A DNA stretch of 42,032 nucleotides, from assembly GCA_012515235.1 (NCBI GenBank), contig JAAYYU010000350.1, positions 1 through 42,032 on the forward strand, read 5' to 3'. The position numbers and the translations under genes were made by a program. The notes below the pieces were generated by a model. The model was not told where the DNA came from. It was given only the letters and a program-made list of their open reading frames with translations, and ran no database searches. Origin of the DNA: Candidatus Anammoximicrobium sp. GTDB lineage: Bacteria; Planctomycetota; Planctomycetia; Pirellulales; Pirellulaceae. Shown here piece by piece: positions 41,016-42,032 of this stretch (the first letter of the stretch is position 1; every line of letters begins with the position of its first letter).

Positions 41016-41606
41016 TCAGAACCCCGGCCCCGTTGTGGACAGCGGCATGAACGTGGACTGAGGGGCCTGGGCCGGGGGAGTGTATCCAGTGGCGGACGCC
41101 AGCGGCACCGGAGTCGTGGGCCGCGGTGCCGGGATGTGCTCGACCGGCGTTTGGGGACGTGTCAAGCGAGCCTGCATCGGCTCTTCGTCGTCGCCACGTT
41201 CAAAATCGGACGGCACCAACTCGTCGGCGATCACCTGCAGGAGCTTCGAGATGCACAGCTTGTTCATGCTGGTCTTGTGGTCGTGTGCCTCGTGCCGCAA
41301 CGCTTCATGAAGGCTTTTCGGAAGGCGAACCGTAATCACACGGGTCGGTTCGTCCGGTTGCTTCTGGCCGCGGTTCTTCTCTCGCAGCTTCGCCAGCATC
41401 TGCTGAATCTCGGCGTACTCGCTCGTCTCCTGGAACTTCTTCCGCTGTTCGAGGCCGGGGAACAACTGGTCGATCACGCCATCGACCCCTAGCACTTCGC
41501 GGTAAAAGGTCACCCAGTCGGGCTCGTGACGAAACTTGTCGTTTGCCATCTCGCGGGCACGTTGAATGCGATCTTCCTGCGTCCGTTGCTGAGCAACTTC
41601 CATCAT
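41016..41606 (-). CDS. Ribbon-helix-helix (HicB/CopG-like) protein
   Basis: 196 residues from ATG 41604-41606, chosen because GGAAGGAG lies 8 nt upstream; the longer frame back to 41711 has no such site. A charged N-terminal helix region (about 1-85) precedes RVITVRLPKSLHEALRHEAHDHKTSMNKLCISKLLQVI (about 90-127), which matches the HicB/Arc-type ribbon-helix-helix: a beta strand with alternating residues, then two helices. The C-terminal 55 residues are Pro/Thr-rich and probably disordered. A DNA-binding repressor or antitoxin-like role is inferred. No HicA toxin gene is next to it, so a toxin-antitoxin pair is not supported here. Confidence 0.78.
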   Translation of the reverse strand: MMEVAQQRTQEDRIQRAREMANDKFRHEPDWVTFYREVLGVDGVIDQLFPGLEQRKKFQETSEYAEIQQMLAKLREKNRGQKQPDEPTRVITVRLPKSLHEALRHEAHDHKTSMNKLCISKLLQVIADELVPSDFERGDDEEPMQARLTRPQTPVEHIPAPRPTTPVPLASATGYTPPAQAPQSTFMPLSTTGPGF

Positions 41607-41987
41607 CGTTTCGGCTCCTTCCATCGTTTCGCGGGTTTGGGTCGGAAAGGGGTCCAAGTCAAGTGGCCTCGGATTACAACCGAAAGGCTTCTTTGGAGTC
41701 AAGGCCAGCATCGATGTGCTTGCACCGCTTGCACTTACGGAGAGTATTCAACGGCTGCTTGTTTTCATGCACCACTGCCCTTTTTCTGTGCATTTCGGGA
41801 ACTGCCTAATTCTTGTGCAGGCGACTTTGGGCCGATCTTTGGGCCTTCGCAAAATTTTTCTGAAAATCTTTCTGCATCCAGTCCCCGCCCAACCTGCGCC
41901 GTCCCAGCCCAACCGAATCCACGTCATCGCGGATCTTTGAAGTGGTACTAGCGGGCCGCGCCAGAATTGGCTAATATCTTTTCATCC
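41607..41987. other. 381-bp region between the RHH gene and the tRNA
   Basis: Upstream region of the RHH gene and of the tRNA. TAATAT at 41972-41977 could be the -10 box of the tRNA gene; no matching -35 box was found. A T-rich stretch (about 41851-41875) stands out against the GC-rich surroundings. No gene was recognised. Confidence 0.4.
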
Positions 41988-42032
41988 GGGCGTTTAGCTC
42001 AGTTGGTTAGAGCGCTATCCTCACACGGTAGA
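41988..42032 (+). tRNA. tRNA-Val (anticodon CAC), 5' part only
   Basis: The 45 visible bases fold as the 5' acceptor strand GGGCGTT, D-arm GCTC-AGTTGGTTA-GAGC, and anticodon arm CTATC-CTCACAC-GGTAG. The loop CTCACAC puts the anticodon at CAC, which reads GTG (Val). The variable loop, T-arm and 3' acceptor strand lie beyond the window. Confidence 0.92.

Noticed and set aside
41016..41606. HicAB toxin-antitoxin pair
   Set aside because: The HicB-like fold is present, but no HicA-type small RNA-binding gene is adjacent on either side.
41988..42032. tRNA-Sec that would go with the selenoprotein
   Set aside because: The arms are of normal length and the anticodon is CAC, so it is tRNA-Val.
1..42032. 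CRISPR array, prophage or rRNA
   Set aside because: No regularly spaced short repeats, phage structural genes or rRNA sequence were seen.

Overview
The window looks like a GC-rich chromosomal segment of a planctomycete, probably a Pirellulales-type lineage. This rests on gene content, not on a marker gene. It holds five Cys-type sulfatases, a secreted PQQ-propeller protein, a Tat-exported Gfo/Idh/MocA oxidoreductase, a prenyltransferase-like/DUF4159 protein, an inverse-autotransporter beta-helix protein, and a giant cell-surface protein whose N-terminus carries a planctomycete-style LEP..N.LLAGD motif.

Layout. 1-12762 (all minus strand): an edge-truncated sulfatase, a REP-associated tyrosine transposase (RAYT), a methyltransferase-like/PQQ-propeller protein, two sulfatases, an exo/endonuclease/phosphatase-fold protein, and two more sulfatases. 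This block is studded with five copies of a 55-58 nt double-hairpin REP element, two of which bracket the RAYT gene. 13073-18026: a Tat-exported M14-like peptidase (+), a thiol/selenol peroxidase (-), a PfkB sugar kinase (-) and an FMN reductase (+). 18077-24859: an HtrA/DegP protease (-), a 1126-residue inverse autotransporter with a 23-residue-period beta-helix (-), and a serine beta-lactamase-like esterase (+). 24999-30940: a DUF4159 protein, then a three-gene ABC exporter operon (permease, ATPase, permease), all minus. 31722-41606: a Gfo/Idh oxidoreductase (-), a response regulator fused to an anti-sigma-type ATPase (+), a 1863-residue thioredoxin/cyclophilin/cadherin-like protein (-), and a ribbon-helix-helix protein (-). 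The window ends inside a tRNA-Val(CAC).

Most notable: the peroxiredoxin at 14845-15666 is one uninterrupted AhpC/Prx-type gene if an in-frame TGA at codon 118 is read through. That TGA sits exactly where the peroxidatic cysteine should be (DFTFV-U-PTE), and a bacterial SECIS-like hairpin with a G-containing apical loop follows at the right distance. I interpret it as a selenocysteine peroxiredoxin, not a pseudogene. It also lacks the usual C-terminal resolving cysteine.

Second: the REP elements lie at 3' ends of genes. In three cases the element's conserved outer TCGTAG/CCGTAG edge supplies the gene's stop codon. In a fourth it lies just past the stop, and the fifth copy is inserted in frame within the PQQ protein.

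How the genes may work together (inference): the sulfatase/nuclease-fold/PQQ block fits degradation of sulfated polysaccharides at the cell envelope. All five sulfatases need a formylglycine-generating enzyme that is not in this window. The HtrA, surface proteins and peroxidase fit envelope maintenance and stress defence. No CRISPR array, prophage or complete insertion sequence was seen.
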